Below are positions 1 to 8,292 of a DNA stretch of 64,000 bases, one piece after another. This DNA is from UBA7434 sp042090785. GTDB taxonomy: Bacteria; Pseudomonadota; Gammaproteobacteria; Pseudomonadales; UBA7434. Position numbers and translations under genes: made by a program. Below the pieces are notes generated by a model. It had not been told where the DNA came from. It did no database searches and saw nothing but the letters and a program-made list of their open reading frames with translations. The first letter of the stretch is position 1; the number at the start of each line of letters is the position of its first letter. The stretch covers positions 39,892-103,891 of the forward strand of contig JBELIP010000005.1 in the NCBI GenBank assembly GCA_042090785.1, given 5' to 3'.

Positions 1-265
1 TTCAGATCCTGCTGAATTGCTGCAAGATAATAATATGCGTGCCAGTATTAATAATTGGTTGGATGATTTGTCTGAGAAGCAGCGAGAAGTGATTATGCGT
101 CGCTTTGGTTTACGCGGGCATGAGTCGGCGACGCTTGAGCAGGTGGGTGCGGAGATTGGTTTGACTCGTGAGCGTGTTAGGCAAATTCAGGTTGAGGCGT
201 TGCGTCGCTTGAAGGAGATTATGCGTAGTGAGGGTTTGTCGAGTGAGTCGATTTTTAGTCAGTAG
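1..265 (+). CDS. rpoS: RNA polymerase sigma factor RpoS, C-terminal end (partial)
   Basis: The reading frame is open from the window edge and ends at TAG, so only about the last 87 residues are present. They form sigma-70 region 4: the RRFGLRG stretch, then the helix-turn-helix GLTRERVRQIQVEALRRLKE that reads the -35 element. The tail ending in SSESIFSQ resembles RpoS rather than RpoD. The following genes fdxA and mutS are the usual rpoS neighbours in Pseudomonas-type gammaproteobacteria, which supports RpoS, the general stress and stationary-phase sigma factor. A strong intrinsic terminator follows 28 bp after the stop. The assignment could only shift to another group 2 sigma factor; the family itself is certain. 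Confidence 0.9.
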   Translation, partial: SDPAELLQDNNMRASINNWLDDLSEKQREVIMRRFGLRGHESATLEQVGAEIGLTRERVRQIQVEALRRLKEIMRSEGLSSESIFSQ

Positions 266-293
266 TTTTTTTGATTGCTGAGGGTGTTTTGAG

Positions 294-324
294 AAACCGA
301 TGATTTATATCATCGGTTTTTTTT
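294..324 (+). terminator. Intrinsic terminator of rpoS
   Basis: A perfect 11-bp stem (AAACCGATGAT paired with ATCATCGGTTT) with a 4-nt loop is followed by a run of eight T on the plus strand. It starts 28 bp after the rpoS stop codon. Confidence 0.9.
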
Positions 325-360
325 GGTTTGGGTTAAGTGTTAGTTTAGGTTCAAGGTTTA

Positions 361-411
361 AGTCAAAGTCAAAACCGTCGGGCCACCCCCGACTATCTTT
401 TGACTTTGACT
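361..411. repeat. 51-nt near-perfect hairpin between rpoS and fdxA
   Basis: A 14-bp perfect inverted repeat (AGTCAAAGTCAAAA at 361-374, its complement at 398-411) encloses a second 6-bp stem (GTCGGG at 377-382, CCCGAC at 388-393) with a 5-nt loop. No T run follows on either strand and it lies outside both flanking terminators, so it is not a simple terminator. It could be a palindromic extragenic element or a small structured RNA; the function is unknown. Confidence 0.6.
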
Positions 412-441
412 GTAACAAGCCCCCAAAAAAACTTCAGCCAT

Positions 442-470
442 AAAAAAACCGCATTAAAAAATGCGGTTCT
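442..470 (-). terminator. Intrinsic terminator of fdxA
   Basis: Read on the minus strand, AGAACCGCATT and AATGCGGTT form a stem followed by seven T. It lies about 30 bp beyond the fdxA stop codon. Confidence 0.85.
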
Positions 471-500
471 CAAAAACGCCATTGACATGGCAATAAAAAA

Positions 501-824
501 TTAACGCTCAAGCAATTTCAGCTTATCTGGCACACCGTTCCACTCCTCAGCATCCGCAGGCGCCGGTTTCATCTCAGTGATATTCGGCCATTTCTCTGCG
601 AGCTCTTCATTGATCTCAAGAAAAACTTGCTGATCTTCGGGTAACTCATCCTCAGAAAAAATCGCATCCGCAGGGCACTCAGGCTCGCATAGCGCACAAT
701 CAATACACTCGTCAGGATGGATTACGAGAAAATTTGGGCCTTCGTAGAAACAATCTACCGGACACACTTCTACACAATCAGTATGTTTACACTTAATGCA
801 ATTTTCGCCTACAACAAAAGTCAT
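501..824 (-). CDS. fdxA: Seven-iron ferredoxin FdxA
   Basis: Small cytoplasmic electron carrier of 107 residues with a [3Fe-4S] and a [4Fe-4S] cluster. The cysteine motifs are visible: CIKCKHTDCVEVCP near the N-terminus and CIDCALCEPECP near residue 40, separated by the conserved VDCFYEGPNFLVIHPDEC segment. The start is set at the internal ATG (MTFVVGENCIKC) because family members begin there and GGAGAG lies 10 nt upstream; a longer frame starting six codons earlier at 842 is less likely. The order rpoS-fdxA-mutS is conserved in Pseudomonas relatives. Its redox partner cannot be read from the sequence. Confidence 0.95.
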   Translation of the reverse strand: MTFVVGENCIKCKHTDCVEVCPVDCFYEGPNFLVIHPDECIDCALCEPECPADAIFSEDELPEDQQVFLEINEELAEKWPNITEMKPAPADAEEWNGVPDKLKLLER

Positions 825-936
825 TGTGGTCGTGCTCTCCAATTAATGATGAAAAGAGGATGAATGCTAAAAATCGAACGGTGCTGAAAAATCGAGCGCG
901 AGTCTACCATGACCGCTAAGTGTGGAAAACCCGTAT

Positions 937-964
937 TGCCGCTTTTTAACGGCCAATAGCGGCA
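937..964 (-). terminator. Possible hairpin terminator downstream of mutS
   Basis: TGCCGCT (937-943) and AGCGGCA (958-964) form a 7-bp stem just past the mutS stop. There is no proper T run, only a short TTTT further on, so termination here is tentative. An alternative smaller pairing, GCCG with CGGC, lies inside the same segment. Confidence 0.3.
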
Positions 965-984
965 TATTGCAGCTTGCAGCTGGG

Positions 985-3597
985 CTAGAGCTTGCGCTTT
1001 AGGTCGTAGAGGGCATCTAATGCCTGCCTTGGCGTCATTTCGTCCAGATTGAGCGCCGTTAGGGCTTCTTGGAGCTGATTATCTGCTCGCGCAAATAGGT
1101 CCGGTTGTGGAGAGGGGCTGGTCTTGTTTTTACTGTGTGGCGTAACTGCTGGACTTATAGGGTCGCTGGCTAAACTCGCGGCTTCTAATTCGCTGAGCTT
1201 GTAGCTGGCAAATTCAAGGACATCCCTGGGAATGCCGGCAAGCTTGGCGACTTGAATGCCGTAACTCTGATTCGCTGGCCCATCTTTGACCGTATGCATA
1301 AATACTATGTCGTCACCGTATTCGGTGGCATCAAGGTGCACATTGGCAATATCACTAATACTGTCGGGCAGAGTTGTTAATTCAAAGTAGTGGGTGGCAA
1401 ACAGCGTGAAGGCTTGCAGTCTTTCCGCTAAATGATGTGCGCAAGCCCAAGCCAACGATAAACCATCAAAGGTGCTGGTGCCGCGGCCAATTTCATCCAT
1501 AAGCACTAAGCTACGTGTTGTTGCATGATGCAAAATATGTGCGGTCTCGGACATTTCAACCATAAAGGTTGAACGGCCGCCGGCTAAATCATCGGACGAA
1601 CCTATGCGCGTAAACACTTGATCGACAAGACCAAGTGTTGCTGATTCGGCGGGTACATAACTGCCCATGTGAGCGAGCACGGTAATTAATGCTACCTGTC
1701 GCATATAGGTCGACTTACCACCCATGTTAGGACCAGTAATAATTAGCATGCGACGCTGTTCATCCATATGCAAATCGTTAGGAATAAACGGTTCGCTCGA
1801 TACATGCTCAACCACCGGATGACGGCCTTGTTTTATAACAATGCCCGCACGTTGTTCGAGTTTAGGCGCGCGCCAGTTAAGACTGTCGGCACGTTCGGCT
1901 AAAGTAGCGATGACATCAATCTCTGCTATGGCTTCGGCGCTAGATTGTAATAACGGCAGTTGTTCATTGAGTGTTTCAATTAATTGCTCGTAAAGGTATT
2001 TTTCGCGCGCTAAGGCTTTGCTTTGCGCGCTAAGCGCTTTGTCTTCGAATACTTTTAGTTCGGGCGTAATAAAACGCTCGGCATTTTTTAAGGTTTGTCG
2101 GCGCGTATATTCCACGGGGGCATTGGCCGATTGCGCACGGCTGATTTCTATAAAGTAACCATGTACGCGGTTATAGCCTACTTTTAAAGTGCTAATACCG
2201 GTTTTTTCGCGCTCACGTTGTTCTAGCTGAATTAAAAAGTCTGATGCATTAGTGCTAAGCGCTCGAAACTCATCAAGCTCTGCATCGTAGCCATTGGCAA
2301 TAACGCCACCATCACGAATGGTCATGGGTGGGTTTTCTTGTAAGGCGCGGGTTAATAATGCTGATTGCTCGGGGAATACACCAATGCGTGTGCTGATGTT
2401 GTCAATGACATCATCACGGCTGTCTGTCATGACGCGATTTAACTCTGGTAAAGCGTTAAGCGAATCACATAGCCGAGTTAAGTCGCGCGGCCTTGCCGAG
2501 CGTAAACTGATGCGCGTTAAAATTCGCTGCATATCGCCAATAGGTTTTAACGCTGTGCGTACAGATTCAAAAGCATAGTTTTGTAGGAGTGCTGCTATCG
2601 CCTGTTGGCGGCTAAGTATAGGTGTTATTTGGTTTAACGGTTTGCCTAACCACTGGCGAATTAAACGACTGCCCATGGCGGTTGATGCGGTATCGAGAAC
2701 GGCTAATAAAGTATTAGCTTCATCACCGTTTAAGTTTTTATCGAGTTCTAAATTACGTCGGCTAGCGCCATCAATGCAAAGATAGTCACTGCGATTTTCT
2801 ACACTTAACGCTTTAATATGCGGCAATGCGCCAGATTGTGTAGAGCGAGCATATTGAATTAATGCACCGGCTGCGCAGACAGCAACAGGAAAAGGGTCGG
2901 CGCCAAAAGCGGATAAATCGCGAGTACCAAATTGTCGAGTGAGCTCTTTAAAGGCGGTATCGGCATCAAATTCCCATTCGGGACGCTCTTTAATAATCGC
3001 TGGGTTGATGGCATCGCTGGGGATAATTGCGCGATCAGAGGTCAGTAATTCGGCGCCGTCTAATTGCAGTAGCTCGGTTTTTAAATCGGCGAGCGAATGT
3101 GTTTGGCTGATAGAAAATTTACCACTGGCCATGGCTAGCCAGGCGAGACCATACGTTTGATTTTGGCGATAGACGCAAACTAATAAGGGTTCGCGTTTGG
3201 CATCCATTAAGGCTTCGTCGCTTAGGGTGCCGGGAGTAATAACGCGTTGTACTTTTCGTTCAACCGGTCCTTTGCTGGTGGCGGGGTCACCCACTTGCTC
3301 ACAAATGGCAACTGATAAGCCGGCCTTAACACATTTGGCTAAATAACCATCGGCCGAATGATAGGGAATGCCGGCCATAGGAATTGGCTTACCGCCGGAT
3401 TTGCCGCGCGCGGTAAGGGTCAGGTCTAAAGTCTCAGCGGCTAGTTTGGCATCGTCGAAAAAAAGTTCGTAAAAGTCCCCCATACGGTAGAACACCAGCT
3501 CGTTAGGGTGCTGCGCCTTAATTTTTAAGTATTGGCGCATCATCGGTGTATGTTCTGAAGTAGCAGACGAAGCAGTTGTTTGTTGGGGAGAAGTCAT
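985..3597 (-). CDS. mutS: DNA mismatch repair protein MutS
   Basis: Recognises mismatches and small loops and recruits MutL. The full-length protein has 870 residues, close to the usual 850-860. The N-terminal mismatch-reading domain has GDFYELFFDDA, with the Phe-x-Glu pair. Connector and lever/clamp domains follow, and the C-terminal ABC-type ATPase has Walker A TGPNMGGKST and a DEIGRGTSTFDG segment. The C-terminal helix (TPRQALDALYDLKRKL) resembles the dimerisation end of E. coli MutS. The ATG giving MTSPQQ is chosen; a GTG six codons upstream (3615) is also open, and neither has a clear ribosome binding site. gnd lies upstream in the same direction but is separated by its own terminator. 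Confidence 0.97.
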   Translation of the reverse strand: MTSPQQTTASSATSEHTPMMRQYLKIKAQHPNELVFYRMGDFYELFFDDAKLAAETLDLTLTARGKSGGKPIPMAGIPYHSADGYLAKCVKAGLSVAICEQVGDPATSKGPVERKVQRVITPGTLSDEALMDAKREPLLVCVYRQNQTYGLAWLAMASGKFSISQTHSLADLKTELLQLDGAELLTSDRAIIPSDAINPAIIKERPEWEFDADTAFKELTRQFGTRDLSAFGADPFPVAVCAAGALIQYARSTQSGALPHIKALSVENRSDYLCIDGASRRNLELDKNLNGDEANTLLAVLDTASTAMGSRLIRQWLGKPLNQITPILSRQQAIAALLQNYAFESVRTALKPIGDMQRILTRISLRSARPRDLTRLCDSLNALPELNRVMTDSRDDVIDNISTRIGVFPEQSALLTRALQENPPMTIRDGGVIANGYDAELDEFRALSTNASDFLIQLEQREREKTGISTLKVGYNRVHGYFIEISRAQSANAPVEYTRRQTLKNAERFITPELKVFEDKALSAQSKALAREKYLYEQLIETLNEQLPLLQSSAEAIAEIDVIATLAERADSLNWRAPKLEQRAGIVIKQGRHPVVEHVSSEPFIPNDLHMDEQRRMLIITGPNMGGKSTYMRQVALITVLAHMGSYVPAESATLGLVDQVFTRIGSSDDLAGGRSTFMVEMSETAHILHHATTRSLVLMDEIGRGTSTFDGLSLAWACAHHLAERLQAFTLFATHYFELTTLPDSISDIANVHLDATEYGDDIVFMHTVKDGPANQSYGIQVAKLAGIPRDVLEFASYKLSELEAASLASDPISPAVTPHSKNKTSPSPQPDLFARADNQLQEALTALNLDEMTPRQALDALYDLKRKL

Positions 3598-3723
3598 AGG
3601 GAAGGATAGAACCACTCATGCCGTTAAAATTAGGGGTGAGATTGTAATTTAAGCGAGGAGGTTTGCACAGCCTGAAAAGCGATGGATCGCAAATAATCAG
3701 ACGATAGTAGGGTTTAAGATGGC

Positions 3724-3766
3724 AAAAAGCCCATTACCGAATAGGTGTTATTCAACAATGGGCTTT
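3724..3766 (-). terminator. Intrinsic terminator of gnd
   Basis: On the minus strand AAAGCCCATT pairs with AATGGGCTTT (10 bp, 21-nt loop) and is followed by a T run (AAAAA at 3724-3728 on the plus strand). It sits about 20 bp after the gnd stop and isolates gnd from mutS. Confidence 0.85.
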
Positions 3767-3786
3767 CGAATGACGACTTTAAAAAA

Positions 3787-5241
3787 TTAAGCGTTATAGG
3801 TCGAAGACGATGTGTTACCACCGCGTCCAGTCCAGTTAGTATGAAAGAACTCGCCTCTAGGCTTATCGGTGCGCTCGTAAGTGTGCGCACCAAAATAATC
3901 GCGCTGAGCTTGCAGTAAATTGGCGGGTAAGCGCGCTGTACGATAGCCATCAAAGTAGTTAAGTGCAGCGGTTAAGCAGGGGGCGGGTACGCCGTTGCTC
4001 ACCGCATTAACGACAACATTTCTCCAGCCTTGCTGGGAGTTAACCACGGTATCTTTAAAGTAATCGTCTAATAATAAATTATTCAGCTCTGGGTTTTTAT
4101 CAAACGCTTCTTTAATTTTGCCTAAGAAGGCCGAGCGAATAATACAGCCACCACGCCACATAAGTGCAATGCCGCCGTAGTTTAGGTTCCAGTCAAACTC
4201 TTTAGCAGCTTCGCGCATTAAAGTATAACCTTGAGCGTAAGAGACGATTTTTGCCGCGAGTACGGCTTGACGTAAATCTTCGATAAAGGCGGCTTTGTCA
4301 CCTTCGAACTGTTTAGTCGGGCCAGTAATAACTTTGGCGGCTTCTACGCGCTCTTCTTTTAATGCTGAGATGCAGCGAGCAAATACCGATTCTGCGATGA
4401 GTGTGAGTGGTACGCCAAGGTCAAGCGCAACAACGCCTGTCCATTTGCCTGTGCCCTTTTGGCCAGCGGTATCAAGAATGCTTTCTACCAGCGGTGAGCC
4501 GTCCTCGTCTTTGTAAGACAATATATCGCGAGTAATTTCTACTAAGTAGCTATCGAGCTCGGTAGTGTTCCATGCTTTAAAGACTTCGTGCATTTCATCG
4601 GCTGACATGCCCAGTACGTCTTTCATAATTTGGTAGGCTTCGCACAATAGCTGCATATCGCCATATTCGATACCGTTATGCACCATTTTGACAAAGTGGC
4701 CTGCGCCATTTTCGCCAACATAATCACAGCATGGTGAACCATCGTCTACTTTTGCCGAGATGTCTTGGAAGATAGGTTTAACCGCTTGCCAAGCTTCGGC
4801 TGAACCGCCAGGCATGATAGACGGACCTTTTAACGCGCCTTCTTCGCCACCAGACACACCCGCGCCAACAAAGTGAATGCCTTGTTCGGCACAGTATTTC
4901 TCGCGTCGAATGGTGTCGGGGAAATGCGTATTACCGCCATCAATAATGATGTCGCCTTTATCTAAAAGAGGTAGCAGTTGCTCGATAGTGGCATCTACGG
5001 GCGCGCCGGATTTCACCATAATCATGATTTTACGCGGGGCCGCAAGTGACTGGACAAGCTCTTCTATGGAGTAGGCGCCACGAATGCTTTCGCCTTTTGC
5101 CCGGCCATTTATAAAATTCTCGACTTTATCGGTAGATCGGTTAAAAGCGGTAACGGTATATCCTTTGCTGGCCATGTTGAGGACAAGGTTTTCACCCATA
5201 ACAGCAAGGCCAATTAAGCCAATATCAGAAAGCGTTTTCAT
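3787..5241 (-). CDS. gnd: 6-phosphogluconate dehydrogenase, decarboxylating
   Basis: Oxidises 6-phosphogluconate to ribulose 5-phosphate and CO2 with NADP+ in the oxidative pentose phosphate pathway. The 484-residue product starts MKTLSDIGLIGLAVMGENL, with the Rossmann fingerprint GLAVMGEN. It carries the substrate and catalytic segment GENGAGHFVKMVHNGIEYGD (lysine and His-Asn pair) and the C-terminal helical domain ending in TNWTGRGGNTSSS. An ORF start 18 codons upstream is open, but the family starts at the chosen ATG, which has GGA 7 nt upstream. It is a stand-alone gene with its own terminator. The neighbouring zwf and pgl genes are not in the window. Confidence 0.96.
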   Translation of the reverse strand: MKTLSDIGLIGLAVMGENLVLNMASKGYTVTAFNRSTDKVENFINGRAKGESIRGAYSIEELVQSLAAPRKIMIMVKSGAPVDATIEQLLPLLDKGDIIIDGGNTHFPDTIRREKYCAEQGIHFVGAGVSGGEEGALKGPSIMPGGSAEAWQAVKPIFQDISAKVDDGSPCCDYVGENGAGHFVKMVHNGIEYGDMQLLCEAYQIMKDVLGMSADEMHEVFKAWNTTELDSYLVEITRDILSYKDEDGSPLVESILDTAGQKGTGKWTGVVALDLGVPLTLIAESVFARCISALKEERVEAAKVITGPTKQFEGDKAAFIEDLRQAVLAAKIVSYAQGYTLMREAAKEFDWNLNYGGIALMWRGGCIIRSAFLGKIKEAFDKNPELNNLLLDDYFKDTVVNSQQGWRNVVVNAVSNGVPAPCLTAALNYFDGYRTARLPANLLQAQRDYFGAHTYERTDKPRGEFFHTNWTGRGGNTSSSTYNA

Positions 5242-5607
5242 AGAGTTCCAGTTTATTTTTTTGTAAATACGTTCGTAGTTATTTATGCCATTCAATCAAA
5301 TCAATGCATCATCTGCTGATTTGAATAGGATCTAAGCAATAACATCATGTCATTCGATTTTTCGAGGTGGCTGATGTCTGCGCGACATTCTAACCATTAA
5401 TGTAAAACTTAACACCTCACAAATGATTAAGATCCATTTTCGCATAATATTGTCTTTTATGACACGGGCTTGTGCCGTCTTTGGTTGTCATGAGCTGCGC
5501 AACAAATAGCATTAATAATCCTTCTTGCCTGTTATGAATCAACGTCGAAATTGGTTATGCTGCACGGCAAAATTTGAATAGCCACGATTGTTTCAATAGG
5601 CCTAAAT

Positions 5608-6258
5608 ATGAGTGAACAACCCGAGCCGAATGGTTCAAATACCGGCAATGCTGCTGACGAGCGTCGCGACAGCAAGCACAAGAAAGCAATGAAAAAGCAA
5701 AAAACCAGTGTGGATGCCAGTATTGCTGAAGCCAACATTGAGCGAGGCGTTGGTATTTTATTGACGGGTAATGGTAAAGGTAAGACCAGTTCGGCCTTTG
5801 GTATGGTGATGCGAGCGCTAGGTTACGGTTATAAAGTAGGCGTTGTACAGTTTATTAAGGGCGAGCAATTATCGGGTGAAGAGCTGTATTTAAAACAGCA
5901 TTGTCCCGATGTGCAGTTTTATCAAATGGGCACTGGCTTTACTTGGGATACGCAAGATCGCAGTGCCGATATTGCTGCCGCGCAAAAAACATGGGCGGTT
6001 TGCAAAGCTTTATTAGCCGATGACAGTGTTTATTTAGTGGTGCTTGATGAGCTCACTTATATGTTGGCTTACGATTATTTAGACGAAGTGGAAGTCTTGG
6101 CTGCGTTAAGTAACCGTCCTGAACATCAAAGCTTGGTGGTGACGGGGCGCGGTGGGGGTGCCAATCTGCAAGCCATTATGGATACTGTTTCGGAAGTTAA
6201 AGACGTTAAGCATGCATTTAACGATGGTATTAAGGCGCGCAAAGGCGTTGATTATTAA
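5608..6258 (+). CDS. cobO: Corrinoid adenosyltransferase CobO/BtuR
   Basis: Transfers the adenosyl group of ATP to cob(I)alamin or cob(I)yrinate a,c-diamide to make the coenzyme form of B12. The 216-residue protein has a polar 45-residue N-terminal tail and then the P-loop GNGKGKTSS at about 54-62. Family blocks follow, including ALGYGYKVGVVQFIKG, a VVLDEL motif and the C-terminal KARKGVDY. The stop overlaps the start of the next gene by one base (TAATG), which indicates translational coupling with the B12 importer genes. No cobalamin riboswitch could be found in the 312 bp upstream. It could act in salvage of imported corrinoids, since no other cob genes are present here. Confidence 0.93.
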   Translation: MSEQPEPNGSNTGNAADERRDSKHKKAMKKQKTSVDASIAEANIERGVGILLTGNGKGKTSSAFGMVMRALGYGYKVGVVQFIKGEQLSGEELYLKQHCPDVQFYQMGTGFTWDTQDRSADIAAAQKTWAVCKALLADDSVYLVVLDELTYMLAYDYLDEVEVLAALSNRPEHQSLVVTGRGGGANLQAIMDTVSEVKDVKHAFNDGIKARKGVDY

Positions 6259-7460
6259 TGGCGTCGAGTGCGGATAATGCGTCAGTAAAGCAGCCACAGC
6301 AATTCTTGTCAGGTTCTGGCTCAAGTGCGAGCTCGGGCTTTGGCTTGGTGGGCTGGCTATTGTGTTTGCTGACCCCAGTCATGCTGTTGCTCGGGTTAAG
6401 TGTTGGCCCTGTGCCAATTAATAGCCAGCAGCTGTTGCATGTGCTGCCTTTTCTGTTTACTGATGCAGCCAACTTGGATCCGGCAATGGTTGGCTTGCAT
6501 ACAATTATTACGGATATTCGTTTACCTCGAACCTTGTTAGCGTGGCTGGTGGGCGCTGGATTGGCAATATCTGGTGCGGCGATGCAAGGCTTATTTCGTA
6601 ACCCTCTAGCGGACCCCTCTATTATTGGTGTTACCAGCGGTGCCTCGCTGGGCGCGAGTATTGCCGTTGTTATTATTGGTAGTGGCTTCTTAGGGGGTAG
6701 TGGCCTATCAGGGGCTAGTGGTCTATCAGAGGCTAGTGGCGTATCAGGAATGTTCGCTGATGTTGAGCAGTGGAGTGGTTTATCGGTGCTGGTAATGGGT
6801 GCTTTTATCGGCGGTTTGTTAGCGGCGCTGATGGTTTACCGATTATCAACCGGGTCGAGCGATGCTTTGTCCTCGAATCAAACATCAGTGGCAACCATGC
6901 TGCTAGTGGGTATTGCGATTACGGCATTGGCAGGCGCGGGGAATAGTTTGTTGGCTTATATGACCGACAATGAAACCATGCGTCGTATCAGTTTATGGAA
7001 TATGGGTGGGCTTGATGCGGCCAGCGAGCTACGAGTAATACTGGCTGCCTGTATTGTTATACCCGCTGTGTTTTTATTAATGCGTTTTTCTCGACAACTC
7101 GACGTCATGTTGCTGGGCGAATCAGAAGCGCGGCATTTAGGCGTTGATGTTCAGCGTGTCAAATGGTCTTTGGTGGCGATTGTCGCTTTTGCCGTTGCTT
7201 CTTCGGTGGCGTTAGCCGGTGTTATTGGCTTTGTCGGTTTAGTGGTGCCGCATATGTTGCGGATGCTTATTGGTCCTGGTCATCGTCGTCTATTACCTTA
7301 CTCGGCTATGGCGGGTGGCTTGCTATTAGTAGCGGCCGATATTGTGGCGCGAATGGTTTTGTCACCGGCTGAAATGCCTGTAGGTGTTATCACCGCGTTA
7401 TTGGGCGCGCCGCTATTTATTATTTTGCTTCGACAGCGTCGTGACTATGGTATGTATTAA
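6258..7460 (+). CDS. btuC: FecCD/BtuC-family vitamin B12 ABC transporter permease
   Basis: Inner-membrane permease of 400 residues, with many hydrophobic helices and the family signatures RLPRTLLAWLVGAGLAISGA and GFVGLVVPHMLR. It has the conserved coupling region GAPLFIILLRQRR at the C-terminus. Adjacent cobO and a periplasmic binding protein suggest a corrinoid substrate; haem or siderophore remains possible for the fold. Odd feature: residues 147-164 are a Gly/Ser-rich insertion encoded by three 18-bp tandem units, inside what should be a loop between helices. It overlaps cobO by one base and is followed one base later by the ATPase gene. Confidence 0.85.
   Translation: MASSADNASVKQPQQFLSGSGSSASSGFGLVGWLLCLLTPVMLLLGLSVGPVPINSQQLLHVLPFLFTDAANLDPAMVGLHTIITDIRLPRTLLAWLVGAGLAISGAAMQGLFRNPLADPSIIGVTSGASLGASIAVVIIGSGFLGGSGLSGASGLSEASGVSGMFADVEQWSGLSVLVMGAFIGGLLAALMVYRLSTGSSDALSSNQTSVATMLLVGIAITALAGAGNSLLAYMTDNETMRRISLWNMGGLDAASELRVILAACIVIPAVFLLMRFSRQLDVMLLGESEARHLGVDVQRVKWSLVAIVAFAVASSVALAGVIGFVGLVVPHMLRMLIGPGHRRLLPYSAMAGGLLLVAADIVARMVLSPAEMPVGVITALLGAPLFIILLRQRRDYGMY
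6696..6749 (+). repeat. Three 18-bp tandem units inside the permease gene
   Basis: TAGTGG recurs at 6698, 6716 and 6734, within units of the form GCTAGTGGYSTATCAGRG. Each unit encodes a Gly/Ala-Ser-Gly-Leu/Val-Ser-Gly/Glu hexapeptide. The spacing is a multiple of three, so the expansion stays in frame. Confidence 0.85.
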
Positions 7461-7461
7461 T

Positions 7462-8286
7462 ATGATGCAGAATCAGCATAGCCAACAAGGCCAAGAGAAC
7501 CGAATAATATTTAATGCCGTATCGCTAAACCGAGACGGTGTTGCCGTGTTAGATAATATTAGTCTGGCGTTACCGGCAGGGAAAATAACCGCACTGCTAG
7601 GCCCCAATGGTGCAGGTAAAACATCATTGCTGCATTGCGCCAGTAGTGTAATGGCTTGTAGCCGTGGCAGTGTGTTGCTTGATGGTGTTGATGTTCGGTC
7701 TTTTACAGCACAGGAATTCGCGCAAAGGGTTGCCGTATTGCCGCAGCAATCGGGGCTTAATTTTCCATTTACTGTTGAAGATGTTGTGGCTATGGGGCGC
7801 TACCCGCATAGTGATGGGCAGCTTTGTGACCAAGCCATTGTTCATCATTTAATGGATCTTTTGCATATTCGTGATTTGGCTCAACGACCTTATACCGCTT
7901 TATCGGGGGGTGAAAAACAGCGCGCCCAATTAGGTAGAGTGTTAAGCCAATTAATATGTAATTCGCAATTGGATGTTTATGAAAACAGTGTTTTATTGTT
8001 AGATGAACCTATTGCCGCCCTAGATATGCCGCATCAAACCTTGTTGATGAATTTATTACAACAGTTGGCGGCTAAAGGCTTAACGGTGTTAATTGTTTTG
8101 CATGACGTTAATTTAGCAGCAGCCTATGCCGACAAAATTGCCTTGTTAAAAGCGGGTCGCTTGTTGGCCTTTGATGGCGTGGCTGAGGTGATAACCGAAG
8201 CGATGATTAAACAGGTTTACGGTGTGAAAGTTGATATTATTACTCATCCTAAAACAGCAAAACCATTAGTCATACGTGAGGCCTAG
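7462..8286 (+). CDS. btuD: B12/haem-type ABC transporter ATP-binding protein
   Basis: ATPase of the importer, 274 residues. It has Walker A GPNGAGKTS, Q-loop VLPQQSG, ABC signature LSGGEKQRAQLGR, Walker B VLLLDEP and the switch histidine in VLHDVNLAA. The overall pattern matches the HmuV/BtuD/FecE group. The start is set at the first ATG of the ATGATG pair, one base after the permease stop. The open frame extends further upstream into the permease but that part is not conserved. No clear ribosome binding site is visible, so coupling to the permease is likely. The substrate is inferred from cobO and the binding protein next door. Confidence 0.88.
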   Translation: MMQNQHSQQGQENRIIFNAVSLNRDGVAVLDNISLALPAGKITALLGPNGAGKTSLLHCASSVMACSRGSVLLDGVDVRSFTAQEFAQRVAVLPQQSGLNFPFTVEDVVAMGRYPHSDGQLCDQAIVHHLMDLLHIRDLAQRPYTALSGGEKQRAQLGRVLSQLICNSQLDVYENSVLLLDEPIAALDMPHQTLLMNLLQQLAAKGLTVLIVLHDVNLAAAYADKIALLKAGRLLAFDGVAEVITEAMIKQVYGVKVDIITHPKTAKPLVIREA

Positions 8287-8292
8287 CCAGTG

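Noticed and set aside
265..500. RsmZ small RNA in its usual place after rpoS
   Set aside because: No cluster of GGA motifs in loops; the hairpins present are terminators or the 51-nt repeat.
2294..2578. Small plus-strand frames inside mutS and gnd
   Set aside because: Antisense shadows of conserved genes, without start signals.
5296..5607. Possible cobalamin riboswitch before cobO
   Set aside because: The conserved B12 box and surrounding core could not be matched; only scattered short similarities.
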